Below are positions 9,315 to 17,597 of a stretch of 64,000 nucleotides of DNA, piece after piece. A model generated the notes under the pieces. The model did no database searches and was not told where the DNA came from. It saw only the letters and a list, made by a program, of their open reading frames with translations. The stretch covers positions 1 through 64,000 of the forward strand of contig CAJXHE010000001.1 in the NCBI GenBank assembly GCA_913051865.1, in the 5' to 3' direction. This DNA is from an uncultured Flavobacteriales bacterium (GTDB taxonomy: Bacteria; Bacteroidota; Bacteroidia; Flavobacteriales_D; Sanyastnellaceae). Position 1 is the first letter of the stretch, and the number at the start of each line of letters is the position of its first letter. The position numbers were made by a program, and so were the translations under genes.

Positions 9315-10250
9315 CTACATCAATGCATCATCATACTTAGAAATATTTCCCGGATCCATTTGTTTTAGGACGGGGAGTAGTCTTACTCTTTCTGCTTCTG
9401 ATGCTGGGGCAAAAAGTTTAATGATTTCATCATTTTTTGCGAGAAAAAACACTTGTAAATTATAGGATCCTGGACGAATCCTATTTGTAGATCTCATCTC
9501 TATAAGTGCGTCCGCGATATTTAACCTGGCGGTCTCGATGTCATCGTATAACAAGTCAAAGCCTTTTCGGTGGTAATTGTACATGCACAAACGAAGCGGT
9601 CTGAAAGTTTGGCTTAAGTAATTCTCAACGAGCCAATATCTATTTTGCTTACTTTGACTCGCCTTCCATCCACTTCCGCCAGCGTTCTGAGCGTTTGCGA
9701 CGATGGTTTGGGCTTTCAGAAAATATTCTGAACCACTCTCCAGACCAAAGCTGTCGTAGTCCATTCCGATAATCATGTATGAATAATACGCTAGAACAGA
9801 ACTCAGATTGTCTCTGTGTTGACCTGGGTTGAAAAGAATGGAGGTTCCATTCACCCAATCAAATTCAAAGTCCCCATCCAGTACAAACAAGACAGGTGTG
9901 TTGTAGTCTGAATTAAAAACGGGGCGGTTGCTCTGTATCTGAATAGAGCCACTAAATCGTGTATTTCCTATGGCTTCACTGATTGTGATTTGCATTGTAC
10001 ACTCGATAAGTTCATCGAATGAGAAATTATCGTTTGTCCAACGTCGTCCATTCATGAACTCACGAATCCCGTCTTCCAAACTTTCAAAGACACTTGGTTC
10101 AACATTGGCAATTTGGGGCGCAATAACTTGAACGGAACAGTTTAATTCTTGTGCAACACTTTTTGAGGGATTCGCAAGAATAATTGTCCCAAAAAGAATA
10201 CACGCTTTAAATAAATTGGAGAGGTATATTGAAGGAAAGTCTAACGTCAT
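9315..10250 (-). CDS. porD: DUF4835 family periplasmic protein (PorD-type, type IX secretion)
   Basis: The ATG at 10250 gives 311 residues with a signal peptide (hydrophobic core ACILFGTIILA, cleavage near SVAQ) and starts 4 bases after the coaBC stop. The track start at 10298 would lie inside coaBC. The mature protein starts ELNCSVQV and carries NRPVFNSDYNTPVL and NYHRKGFDLLYDD, hallmarks of the DUF4835 family. As far as I know this family is named PorD and linked to type IX secretion. Its place between coaBC and recN is conserved in Bacteroidota. The family call is firm; the secretion role is from family knowledge, not from this sequence. Confidence 0.8.
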   Translation of the reverse strand: MTLDFPSIYLSNLFKACILFGTIILANPSKSVAQELNCSVQVIAPQIANVEPSVFESLEDGIREFMNGRRWTNDNFSFDELIECTMQITISEAIGNTRFSGSIQIQSNRPVFNSDYNTPVLFVLDGDFEFDWVNGTSILFNPGQHRDNLSSVLAYYSYMIIGMDYDSFGLESGSEYFLKAQTIVANAQNAGGSGWKASQSKQNRYWLVENYLSQTFRPLRLCMYNYHRKGFDLLYDDIETARLNIADALIEMRSTNRIRPGSYNLQVFFLAKNDEIIKLFAPASEAERVRLLPVLKQMDPGNISKYDDALM

Positions 10251-10254
10251 TTTT

Positions 10255-11511
10255 TTAAATAAGAAGGGTTGAAAGAAGCTCAACAAGATCATAAGCAACT
10301 TCTCTTTTTGTCTTTAACTCAAAAATACGCTTTTCAGTATGCGCTCCGACACTTTGAAGGACAGTTACTTTGTTTGTGTCGTGGTTGAATCCTGCACCTT
10401 TGTCAGCCAATGTGTTCATGACCACAAAGTCCAGGTTCTTTCTTGTGAGCTTCGATTCAGCACTTTTTAAGCTTTCTTCTGCTGAATCTGTTTCTAATGC
10501 GAATCCCATCAATACTTGACTTGAAGACTTTGTGCGTCCCATTTCAAGCAATGTGTCAGGTGTGTTTTCAAGTAAAATAGAATCGGGCAAATCCCCTCGG
10601 TGAAGTTTTTTATTTGCGGGATTAACAGGTCTCATGTCAGCAACAGCGGCACATGCGATTCCAACGTCCATGGACGGCCAGATGCGCGTGGTTGCGTCAT
10701 ACATTTCCTGAGCTGTGCTCACATTTATTCTCTCAGCGACCCTTTGAGGTGTCTCTAAATTCACTGGACCTGAGATAAGCGTGACTTTTGCTCCGAGATC
10801 GGCCAAACGGCTTGCCAAAGCAAATCCCATTTTCCCCGTACTTCTGTTTCCCAAATATCTGACTGAATCAATAGGCTCTTCTGTAGGCCCAGCGGTCACG
10901 ACTACTTTTTTTCCAGACAAAGGCATGTTGCTCAAAAAGAACCGCTCGACAAAGTCAGCAATTACTTCAGGTTCCTCCATACGCCCTTTGCCATCTAAGC
11001 CGCTTGCAAGTGCTCCGGAAGTAGGTTCAATAATTTTAATGCCTCTTTCGGAAAGTGTTTTTAAATTTTCTTGTGTTGCGGTATTTGTAAACATATCTAG
11101 GTCCATGGCTGGCGCAACAGCTACTGGGCATCTGGAACTCAGAAAAACAGCGTGTAGTAAATTGGTACAAGCTCCTTGCGCAAAAAAGGACAATGTTTGT
11201 GCGGTACATGGGGCCACAAGGAAAAGGTCGCCCCACAGTCCCAATTCAACATGGTTTGTCCACGCTCCTGACTCAATGCTTTCAGTAAAATCTGAGTGTA
11301 CTGGGTTTCCCACCAAAGTTGCTAGGGTGAGAGGCGTAATAAAACCAGTAGCGCTCGGTGTCATAACGACCCTGACTTCAGCGCCTCTTTTTACCAATTC
11401 TCTTGCGAGAAATGCAGATTTGTAAGCAGCAATGCTTCCTGTAATACCTAGTAAAACACGACGCCCCATCAAAGTAAGGTGCACGTCGTGGGGTTCCGGT
11501 AATCCGGTCAT
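10255..11511 (-). CDS. coaBC: Bifunctional phosphopantothenoylcysteine decarboxylase / phosphopantothenate-cysteine ligase
   Basis: Two consecutive steps of coenzyme A synthesis in one 418-residue protein. The N-terminal flavodoxin-like CoaC domain shows LLGITGSIAAYKS, NHVELGLWGD with the active-site His, and PAMDLDMF (PAMN in many homologues). The CoaB domain from about residue 200 shows VTAGPTEEPIDSVRYLGN and STGKMG. The ATG at 11511 is 9 bases after the omega-subunit stop. An internal ATG at 11469 (MGRRVLLG) gives 404 residues, closer to the usual length, and is equally possible. Confidence 0.96.
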   Translation of the reverse strand: MTGLPEPHDVHLTLMGRRVLLGITGSIAAYKSAFLARELVKRGAEVRVVMTPSATGFITPLTLATLVGNPVHSDFTESIESGAWTNHVELGLWGDLFLVAPCTAQTLSFFAQGACTNLLHAVFLSSRCPVAVAPAMDLDMFTNTATQENLKTLSERGIKIIEPTSGALASGLDGKGRMEEPEVIADFVERFFLSNMPLSGKKVVVTAGPTEEPIDSVRYLGNRSTGKMGFALASRLADLGAKVTLISGPVNLETPQRVAERINVSTAQEMYDATTRIWPSMDVGIACAAVADMRPVNPANKKLHRGDLPDSILLENTPDTLLEMGRTKSSSQVLMGFALETDSAEESLKSAESKLTRKNLDFVVMNTLADKGAGFNHDTNKVTVLQSVGAHTEKRIFELKTKREVAYDLVELLSTLLI

Positions 11512-11520
11512 ATCAGACGT

Positions 11521-11943
11521 TTATGAGGCTTTGTCCTCAGTCTTTGTCTCCGCCACCTTGTCGTCTGCCTTGTCGTCTGCCTTGTCGTCAGCTTTTGCTT
11601 CGATGACGAAATCTAGTTCTTCTGCTTTTTCTTCATGTCGAAAATAGATCTGGTCGTCCTCAAGTTCCTTAATCGCAATACTGTGAGGTTTTGCGAGTCT
11701 TTCGTAAAACTTGGAGATTTCAATCTGCTCACGGTTCTCGAAGACCTCTTCAAGCGTATCATTTGGAATCACAAACTCTTCCATCTTTTCAGCCAATTCT
11801 TTCTTTAAATCTTGAGAAAGCTGGTTGCTTCTTTTAGAAAGCACAACAATTGTTTCGAAAAGATTCCCTGTACCGAGTGTTTCGATCTTGTGAGTATTAC
11901 GGGTTTCCGTAGTTCTTTCAGCCTTTACGTTCTTAAAGTTCAT
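11521..11943 (-). CDS. rpoZ: DNA-directed RNA polymerase omega (Rpb6-like) subunit, Bacteroidota type
   Basis: 140 residues. The core (GNLFETIVVLSKRSNQLS, then LEEVFENREQIEISKFYERLAKP) matches the Bacteroidota omega/RPB6 family that follows bamD. The first 108 residues are the normal protein. The C-terminal part is a low-complexity acidic and Lys-rich tail built from three ADDK units encoded by a perfect-to-near-perfect 12-bp tandem repeat. The gene starts 4 bases after bamD. It stabilises the beta-prime subunit of RNA polymerase; the tail has no known role. Confidence 0.88.
   Translation of the reverse strand: MNFKNVKAERTTETRNTHKIETLGTGNLFETIVVLSKRSNQLSQDLKKELAEKMEEFVIPNDTLEEVFENREQIEISKFYERLAKPHSIAIKELEDDQIYFRHEEKAEELDFVIEAKADDKADDKADDKVAETKTEDKAS
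11557..11592. repeat. 12-bp tandem repeat, 3 copies, inside rpoZ
   Basis: CTTGTCGTCTGC occurs three times in a row, the last copy with one change (CTTGTCGTCAGC). On the coding strand it specifies Ala-Asp-Asp-Lys repeats. Because the unit is a multiple of three, copy changes would keep the frame. Confidence 0.9.
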
Positions 11944-11947
11944 GATG

Positions 11948-12778
11948 CTAGTTTTCTTCAGATTCTAGTGTTTCCACGCCTTTCACACAGTTTTTATAGA
12001 TACGTTCAGCATCAGGGATATAAGAACTGTCTGGAAATCGGGATGCAAAGGTATGAAAAGCAACCGTAGCATCGTTAAATCGAGCAAGTTTCCTTCTATT
12101 TGTACTCTGAATGGCATATTGGTAGAAGCTGTCGAGGATTAAAAACTGCAGTTCTTCGCGGTATTGTGAGTCAGGAAAGTCTTTCAAAGCATTCTTCATC
12201 GCAATTGTGGCGCTTTTATAATGTCCAATTTTATGATAGATGGCCGCAGATTCAAATGATTTCTTTTCGAGCTTTGCACGAAGTTGGTCGATCATCGTTT
12301 GGCTGCTGTCGCGGTGAGCTGAAGCAGGGTACCTGTCCATAAATACTTGCAATTCTTGCACGGCCAAAATCGTTTCTGTTTGGTCTAATGACCAGTTAGG
12401 CGACAAGTTGTAGCTACAAATAGCTGCTTGAAACTCGACACCCTCCACCAAGTCACTGTTGGGGAAGGTTTTTGAAAAGGAGTGCAAATAATATCTGGCC
12501 AGATAGAAATCATTCACACAATAATGTGCTTGGGCATAGTTGTATTGAATCTTCTGAGCACGCTGTGTTCCTCTTGTAAGTCCGACCAGTTCTTCCAACA
12601 ATGGCAATGCTTTGAAACACTTTCCAGAATCCAGAGCTGCCTGGGCGTATTCCAACTTTAGTTCTGCGTCCGAACTCTTCAGTACTTTGCTGTATTCCGT
12701 ACATCCCGATGCAAAAAGGAATACCACCGCCAGAGAAGAAAAAATAAATGAAGTTTTGAACATATTAAAGCGAATCAA
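11948..12778 (-). CDS. bamD: Outer-membrane assembly lipoprotein BamD
   Basis: 276 residues from a TTG at 12778, or 271 from the ATG at 12763. The signal ends in a lipobox (LFASGC), giving a lipid-anchored cysteine. The mature part is a run of TPR-like helices (YNYAQAHYCVNDFYLARYYL, FSKTFPNSD, HKIGHYKSATIAMKNALKDF) as in BamD/YfiO, the partner of BamA in beta-barrel insertion. It heads the five-gene operon. A TAACTTCG box ends 3 bases before the TTG, which favours the TTG start if the mRNA is leaderless. Confidence 0.9.
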   Translation of the reverse strand: MIRFNMFKTSFIFSSLAVVFLFASGCTEYSKVLKSSDAELKLEYAQAALDSGKCFKALPLLEELVGLTRGTQRAQKIQYNYAQAHYCVNDFYLARYYLHSFSKTFPNSDLVEGVEFQAAICSYNLSPNWSLDQTETILAVQELQVFMDRYPASAHRDSSQTMIDQLRAKLEKKSFESAAIYHKIGHYKSATIAMKNALKDFPDSQYREELQFLILDSFYQYAIQSTNRRKLARFNDATVAFHTFASRFPDSSYIPDAERIYKNCVKGVETLESEEN

Positions 12779-12781
12779 GTG

Positions 12782-12789
12782 CGAAGTTA
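12782..12789 (-). promoter_or_regulatory. -7 promoter box of the bamD operon
   Basis: The minus strand reads TAACTTCG (7/8 to TAnnTTTG), 3 bases before the TTG start of bamD. The same octamer also precedes the M16 peptidase operon at 50110. Confidence 0.45.
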
Positions 12790-12824
12790 GTAAGTCCTTA
12801 TTGTAAACTTAAGTTTGTATGCAG

Positions 12825-12832
12825 TAATTTTG
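12825..12832 (+). promoter_or_regulatory. -7 promoter box of the alpha-oxoamine synthase gene
   Basis: TAATTTTG is a perfect TAnnTTTG, with a TTG 21 bases upstream at 12801 as a possible -33 element. It leaves a short leader before the TTG start at 12856. Confidence 0.6.
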
Positions 12833-12855
12833 CAACTTCATCAAAATAAATTAGC

Positions 12856-14097
12856 TTGGATATATTTGATCGCATTCGCAATGACCGAGGACCTCTTGGA
12901 CAACACGCTAAAGAAACACATGGTTACTTTACCTTTCCTAAATTAGAAGGTGAAATTTCTAATCACATGACCTTTAGAGGGAAAGAAGTGTTGGTTTGGT
13001 CTGTAAATAATTATTTGGGACTTGCCAATCATCCTGAAGTACGCAAGGTTGATGCAGATGCATCTGCGAAATGGGGAATGGGCTATCCTATGGGGGCTCG
13101 GATGATGTCAGGCCAAACTTCAGAACATGAAGCGCTTGAAAATGAACTCTCTGAGTTTATGCAGAAGGAGGACTCCTTCCTTTTAAATTTTGGTTACCAA
13201 GGCTGCCAGTCTGCCATCGAGGCGCTTGTAAGTCGCCATGACGTTATTGTATATGACAGTGAGTCTCATGCATGTATGGTTGACGGAGTTCGTCTTCATC
13301 AGGGGAAAAGATTCGTTTTCACGCACAACGACATGGAGAGTTTTGCAAAACAGCTAGAACGCGCAAAAAAAATCACAGATGTTACTGGTGGTGGAATTTT
13401 AGTTGTCACAGAAGGCGTCTTCGGTATGGCTGGAGATCAGGGGAAGCTCGCTGAGATATGCAAATTCAAAAATGAATTTGGTTTCCGCCTTTTTGTGGAT
13501 GACGCGCATGGATTTGGTACTGTAGGTGAACAAGGACGTGGCGCGGGAGACCATCAGGGCTGCCACGACCAAATTGATGTTTACTTCGGGACTTTCGCAA
13601 AGGCGATGGCGACGATTGGCGCTTTCGTTTCGGGAGATGAAGATGTGATTGATTTCCTTCGTTACAATATGCGTTCTCAGACTTTTGCAAAATCGCTTCC
13701 AATGCCGATTGTAGTTGGCGCCCGAAAGCGTCTTCAAATGCTACGTGATTCTTCTGAGCATAAGGATAACTTATGGAAGATTGCGACTTCCCTTCAGTCT
13801 GGCCTTAAATCTTCAGGATTCAACATTGGCAAAACGAATTCATGTGTGACGCCAGTTTTCCTCCAAGGCGGGCTCGGAGAGGCGACGAACCTGACGGTAG
13901 ATCTCCGTGAAAATCATGGTATTTTTTGTTCTATCGTGGTTTATCCTGTCGTTCCTAAAGACACGATTATGCTTCGGTTAATCCCAACAGCGGTTCACAC
14001 TCAAGATGATGTGGACTTTACAATCAAGATTTTTTCTAACATCAAGGCCAAACTTGAAGCTGGGGAATATAGGAGTGAAAAAATCGCTTCTTGGTAA
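12856..14097 (+). CDS. Alpha-oxoamine synthase (serine palmitoyltransferase / KBL-like)
   Basis: PLP-dependent acyl-CoA:amino-acid condensing enzyme, 413 residues, starting at TTG. FVDDAHGFGT at 213-222 gives the PLP-contacting Asp and His. TFAKAMATIGAF holds the Schiff-base lysine at about residue 249. The N-terminus (FPKLEGEISN, VWSVNNYLGLANHPEV) and PMGARMMSGQT follow the flavobacterial proteins that databases call either glycine C-acetyltransferase or serine palmitoyltransferase. With no threonine dehydrogenase nearby, a first step of sphingolipid or sulfonolipid synthesis is the likelier role, but substrate choice cannot be read here. truA follows 13 bases downstream. Confidence 0.85.
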   Translation: MDIFDRIRNDRGPLGQHAKETHGYFTFPKLEGEISNHMTFRGKEVLVWSVNNYLGLANHPEVRKVDADASAKWGMGYPMGARMMSGQTSEHEALENELSEFMQKEDSFLLNFGYQGCQSAIEALVSRHDVIVYDSESHACMVDGVRLHQGKRFVFTHNDMESFAKQLERAKKITDVTGGGILVVTEGVFGMAGDQGKLAEICKFKNEFGFRLFVDDAHGFGTVGEQGRGAGDHQGCHDQIDVYFGTFAKAMATIGAFVSGDEDVIDFLRYNMRSQTFAKSLPMPIVVGARKRLQMLRDSSEHKDNLWKIATSLQSGLKSSGFNIGKTNSCVTPVFLQGGLGEATNLTVDLRENHGIFCSIVVYPVVPKDTIMLRLIPTAVHTQDDVDFTIKIFSNIKAKLEAGEYRSEKIASW

Positions 14098-14110
14098 TAA
14101 ATCATTAGAT

Positions 14111-14887
14111 GTGAGGGTCTTTATTGAGCTAGCCTACGACGGTACACAATATCACGGTTGGCAACGTCAACCTGTTTCGAGATCTGTTCAACAGGTTATA
14201 GAAGAGGCCTTAGAGCGTTTGTGTGGGTGCCCTACGGCTGTCATAGGTTGTGGTAGGACTGATGCTGAGGTTCACGCCTCATACTATGTTGCGCATTGCG
14301 ACATTCCATCGCTTCCTGCTTCTCGATTTGAGTCACTTGCGCAGTTGGCCTTCAAACTGAATGGTATGCTTGATACAGATGTGGCGATTCTGTCGGTCTC
14401 GGAAGTCTTGCCGAAGTCCCACGCGCGATTTGATGCATGTGACAGGTCATACACCTATCAACTTCACACAGAAAAGGACCCCTTCCTTTCCGGTAGATCT
14501 GCCCGGGTTTTCGGATCGCTTGATATTTCTGCAATGCGATCTGCTGCGAAACATTTGATTTTTCAAGGGGACTTTGCGGCGTTTTGCAAAACCGGTAGCG
14601 GTGTGAAAACGACAATATGCGATGTTCGGAAATTAGACATCATTTATTTTGATTCTTACCGTGTCCGCATCGAAATTTCCGCAGACAGATATTTGCGTAA
14701 CATGGTTCGGGCTATCGTTGGAACGCTATTAGATGTGGGGCGAGGTAAGATGACTGAGGAGGAATTTAAAGATGTGATTTCGTCATGTGACCGTACACGT
14801 GCAGGTAAGTCAGCTCCTGGCTGCGGTCTTTATCTTTCGAAGGTTTTGTATCCTGCAGATGTATTTATTACAAAGATTCACGCTTAG
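14111..14887 (+). CDS. truA: tRNA pseudouridine(38-40) synthase TruA
   Basis: The track starts at 14006 inside the preceding gene. The GTG at 14111 gives MRVFIELAYDGTQYHGWQ, the normal TruA beginning, and 258 residues. The catalytic aspartate is D51 in GCGRTDAEVHA, where most TruA proteins have GRTDAGVHA, so a nearly invariant Gly is Glu here. FRYLRNMVR-type motif is present as DRYLRNMVRAIVGTLLDVG. The gene probably shares a transcript with the upstream synthase. Confidence 0.95.
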   Translation: MRVFIELAYDGTQYHGWQRQPVSRSVQQVIEEALERLCGCPTAVIGCGRTDAEVHASYYVAHCDIPSLPASRFESLAQLAFKLNGMLDTDVAILSVSEVLPKSHARFDACDRSYTYQLHTEKDPFLSGRSARVFGSLDISAMRSAAKHLIFQGDFAAFCKTGSGVKTTICDVRKLDIIYFDSYRVRIEISADRYLRNMVRAIVGTLLDVGRGKMTEEEFKDVISSCDRTRAGKSAPGCGLYLSKVLYPADVFITKIHA

Positions 14888-14943
14888 AATCTAATTATGC
14901 TATTTCTACACTGCCTTGGACGGTACTAATTGGAAATACATAC

Positions 14944-14951
14944 TACCTTCG
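14944..14951 (+). promoter_or_regulatory. -7 promoter box of the ABC exporter gene
   Basis: TACCTTCG (7/8 to TAnnTTTG) ends 8 bases before the ATG at 14960 and lies inside the longer ORF proposed from 14930, so it supports the shorter start. Confidence 0.45.
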
Positions 14952-14959
14952 CGTTCGGA

Positions 14960-16681
14960 ATGTTTAAAAATAAAAACAAGACTTTAGCGACGATTCTAAC
15001 CCAAGTAAATCCCTATAAAAAGAGGTTTGTCTTCACGGGGATATTGATCGTTGTTCTCTCTTCAATTGTTTGGGTTAGACCTGCGTTGATTAAACACGCA
15101 GTAGATGTTGAGATTGCGAATGGTGACTATGAAGGGATGCTCAAAATCTTTGCCGCAATCATTGGTGTGCTTTTGTTTGAGGCTTATTTAAAGTATCATG
15201 TGACATACTTGGCAAATTGGGTTGCCCAAAGTGTTTCTCTAGATCTGCGCTCGAAGTTGTTTAAACACATCGTTTCTTTTCGCTTAAAATTCTTTGATAG
15301 AACGCCTGTAGGTAAACTAGTAACGCGACTCGTCAGTGACATAGATGGGATTGCAAATGTGTTTTCAAATGGTCTGCTGAATGCAATCGGGGATTTACTG
15401 ACGTTGGTTGTAGTCCTTACAGCAATGTTGATCATTGACCCCAAACTCACGCTGATCATTATTCTTCCCATTCCGGTGTTGCTTTTTGCCACAAGAGTTT
15501 TTCAAAAGCACATTAAGAAATCCTTTTCTGATGTGCGAAATCAAGTGGCTAAGATGAACGAATTTGTTCAGGAGCATGTGACGGGAATGCATATCGTTCA
15601 AGCTTTCAGTAGAGAAAAAGTTGAAGCAGATAAATTTGAAAAGATTAATACTTCTCATCAAGATGCGAATGTGAGCTCCATCAAGGCGTTTAGTATTTTC
15701 TTTCCAGTTGTGGAGATGTTGAGTGCGACCAGTGTCGCCTTGTTGCTTTGGTTAGGTGTAGGAGGAGTCGTAAGGGGTGAGGTCACCCTAGGCATGTTAC
15801 TTCAGTTTATCCTGTATGTCTTTATGTTGTACCGTCCAATTCGACAGCTGGCGGATCGTTTTAATGTGCTGCAGATGGGTGTTGTGAATGCCGATAGAGT
15901 GTTTAAACTTTTTGACATCGACGAACGCATTTCAGATGACGGGTCGAGAGATGATTTGGTCTTTGATGGAAAAATAGAGTTTAAAGAGGTGTGGTTTGCT
16001 TACAGTGAGGAAAATTGGGTTCTGAAGGATATGTCTTTTACAATAGAACCAGGTGAAACAGTGGCTTTTGTCGGTGCAACGGGGGCAGGCAAGAGTTCTG
16101 TGATTAACTTGTTGTCTCGGTTTTATGACTACCAAAAAGGTCAAATTTTGATTGACGGTGTCGACATAAGAGACATTTCGCTGTCACATTTAAGGGAGAA
16201 TGTCGGGGTTGTACAGCAGGAAGTATTTCTGATGTCCGACACACTCAGAGCAAATGTGACCCTTCACGATGATGACGTTACAGATAAGATGATCTGGGAA
16301 GCTGCGGAGAAAGTAGGGGCGGATACGTTTATCAAGAAATATGACGATGCGCTAGATCTTCATGTAAGAGAACGGGGAGCGATGTTGTCTGTGGGGCAGC
16401 GTCAATTAATCGCATTCATGAGAGCGTATGTTGCTTCACCAAGTATCCTCATTTTAGATGAGGCAACGTCCTCAATAGATTCTGAATCAGAACAGATGAT
16501 TCAGCGCGCAACAACCTCCATTACACAAGATCGTACATCTTTAATTGTGGCGCACAGATTGAGTACAATCCGGGATGCAAATCGGATTTTTGTGATTGAT
16601 GCCGGATCATTAATAGAATCTGGTACGCATGATGAGTTGCTCGCTCTCAAGGGGGCTTACCACGCTTCTTTCTTTCTGTAA
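14960..16681 (+). CDS. ABC-type exporter, fused permease and ATPase (MsbA/LmrA-like)
   Basis: 573 residues from the ATG at 14960; the track start at 14930 is a TTG upstream of the promoter box. Six membrane helices occupy about residues 25-310, with the first near VFTGILIVVLSSIVWV. The nucleotide-binding domain shows Walker A GATGAGKSS, signature LSVGQRQ, Walker B ILILDEATSS and the switch His in IVAHRLST. Such half-transporters dimerise in the inner membrane and export lipids, peptides or drugs. The substrate is unknown and no partner half-transporter is adjacent, which suggests a homodimer. It overlaps the end of convergent paaI by about 25 bases. Confidence 0.93.
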   Translation: MFKNKNKTLATILTQVNPYKKRFVFTGILIVVLSSIVWVRPALIKHAVDVEIANGDYEGMLKIFAAIIGVLLFEAYLKYHVTYLANWVAQSVSLDLRSKLFKHIVSFRLKFFDRTPVGKLVTRLVSDIDGIANVFSNGLLNAIGDLLTLVVVLTAMLIIDPKLTLIIILPIPVLLFATRVFQKHIKKSFSDVRNQVAKMNEFVQEHVTGMHIVQAFSREKVEADKFEKINTSHQDANVSSIKAFSIFFPVVEMLSATSVALLLWLGVGGVVRGEVTLGMLLQFILYVFMLYRPIRQLADRFNVLQMGVVNADRVFKLFDIDERISDDGSRDDLVFDGKIEFKEVWFAYSEENWVLKDMSFTIEPGETVAFVGATGAGKSSVINLLSRFYDYQKGQILIDGVDIRDISLSHLRENVGVVQQEVFLMSDTLRANVTLHDDDVTDKMIWEAAEKVGADTFIKKYDDALDLHVRERGAMLSVGQRQLIAFMRAYVASPSILILDEATSSIDSESEQMIQRATTSITQDRTSLIVAHRLSTIRDANRIFVIDAGSLIESGTHDELLALKGAYHASFFL

Positions 16682-17076
16682 CCAGTCGCGCGAACATCCG
16701 CGACACAAACACCGTCTTGATTTGTTATTGTGGCATCGACATTTGCAATCCTGTGATTCAAAGTCGTCACTGTTGCTTCGGCTGTGATATGGTCCCCTGG
16801 ATGCACGGCTGCCAAATGGCGAATTGAAGTTGTTAGGCTCACGGCATGACGGCCATGGGCATTTGCGGCAAAGGCAATCGCGCTGTCGGCAAGTGCAAAT
16901 GTGATTGCCCCATGGATGATTCCAAACCCATTTGCCATTTCTTCTCTCGCAATCATAGACAAACGACAGAATCCAGGTCGGCTTTCAAGAACATCAGCCT
17001 TGAGCCAGTCTGTCATTTTATCTCCGAGTAACATTTTAGTAACTACAGGGTGGGTGTCGTTTTTTGAGTCACTCAT
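16657..17076 (-). CDS. paaI: Phenylacetate-pathway hotdog thioesterase PaaI
   Basis: The ATG at 17076 gives 139 residues (MSDSKNDTHPVV) and lies 1 base after the paaD stop; the track start at 17214 is inside paaD. The hotdog-fold signature is FGIIHGAITFALADSAIAFAAN. PaaI hydrolyses CoA thioesters that accumulate when the pathway stalls and so frees CoA. It is the last gene of the paaABCD-paaI operon, and its 3' end overlaps the convergent ABC exporter. Confidence 0.9.
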   Translation of the reverse strand: MSDSKNDTHPVVTKMLLGDKMTDWLKADVLESRPGFCRLSMIAREEMANGFGIIHGAITFALADSAIAFAANAHGRHAVSLTTSIRHLAAVHPGDHITAEATVTTLNHRIANVDATITNQDGVCVADVRATGYRKKEAW

Positions 17077-17077
17077 G

Positions 17078-17578
17078 TTAAAAGCACTTAAAATGTTCAA
17101 AGGGTTCGAGGCAGGCATTGCAAGTGAATGATGCTTTGCAGGGTGTAGACCCGAATGGTGAGATGAGTTTCGTTTCCTTACTCTTACAAATAGGGCAAGG
17201 TATGGTGTGTCCATCTCCTGTCAGGAACGCCTTGTCATGGCTAGATCCTTCAGGCGGAGCAATTCCATTTGCAGTCATTTTCTCGCGCGCTTCAAGTGAG
17301 ATCCAGTCTGTGGTCCATGCGGGTGACAAAACAACTTCAACTTCGGCGTCAGGATCGATTTCTCTTGCCGCTTTAAGGACATCTTTAGAAATAACTTCCG
17401 TCGCAGGACATCCTGAATAGGTGGGAGTAATCACGCAAACAATGTGGCCGTTTTTGAAATTCACGTCTCGCAGAATCCCCATGTCAACGACACTCAGGAA
17501 CGTGAGTTCAGGGTCCATTACATCTTGTAATTGACGGCTTACTGCTTTAACGAGTGAGGAAGGAGAGCGGTCAGTCAT
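17078..17578 (-). CDS. paaD: Phenylacetyl-CoA epoxidase maturation subunit PaaD
   Basis: The ATG at 17578 gives 166 residues beginning MTDRSPSSLVKAV. The N-terminal DUF59/MIP18 domain has LQDVMDPELTFLSVVDMG and TPTYSGCPATEVI, whose Cys is the conserved one. A C-terminal zinc ribbon carries CPICKSKETK and later CNAC. The family is thought to help assemble or maintain metal centres of the PaaABCE epoxidase. It lies 19 bases after paaC and 1 base before paaI. Confidence 0.92.
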   Translation of the reverse strand: MTDRSPSSLVKAVSRQLQDVMDPELTFLSVVDMGILRDVNFKNGHIVCVITPTYSGCPATEVISKDVLKAAREIDPDAEVEVVLSPAWTTDWISLEAREKMTANGIAPPEGSSHDKAFLTGDGHTIPCPICKSKETKLISPFGSTPCKASFTCNACLEPFEHFKCF

Positions 17579-17597
17579 TTGCGTCAAGAAAGTCTGT

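Noticed and set aside
10781-11425. 214-residue plus-strand ORF opposite coaBC
   Set aside because: It is the antisense shadow of a strongly conserved gene, has no recognisable motif and no promoter box at its start.
16657-17214. N-terminal 46-residue extension of paaI
   Set aside because: It lies inside paaD and lacks family similarity; the ATG at 17076 directly follows the paaD stop.
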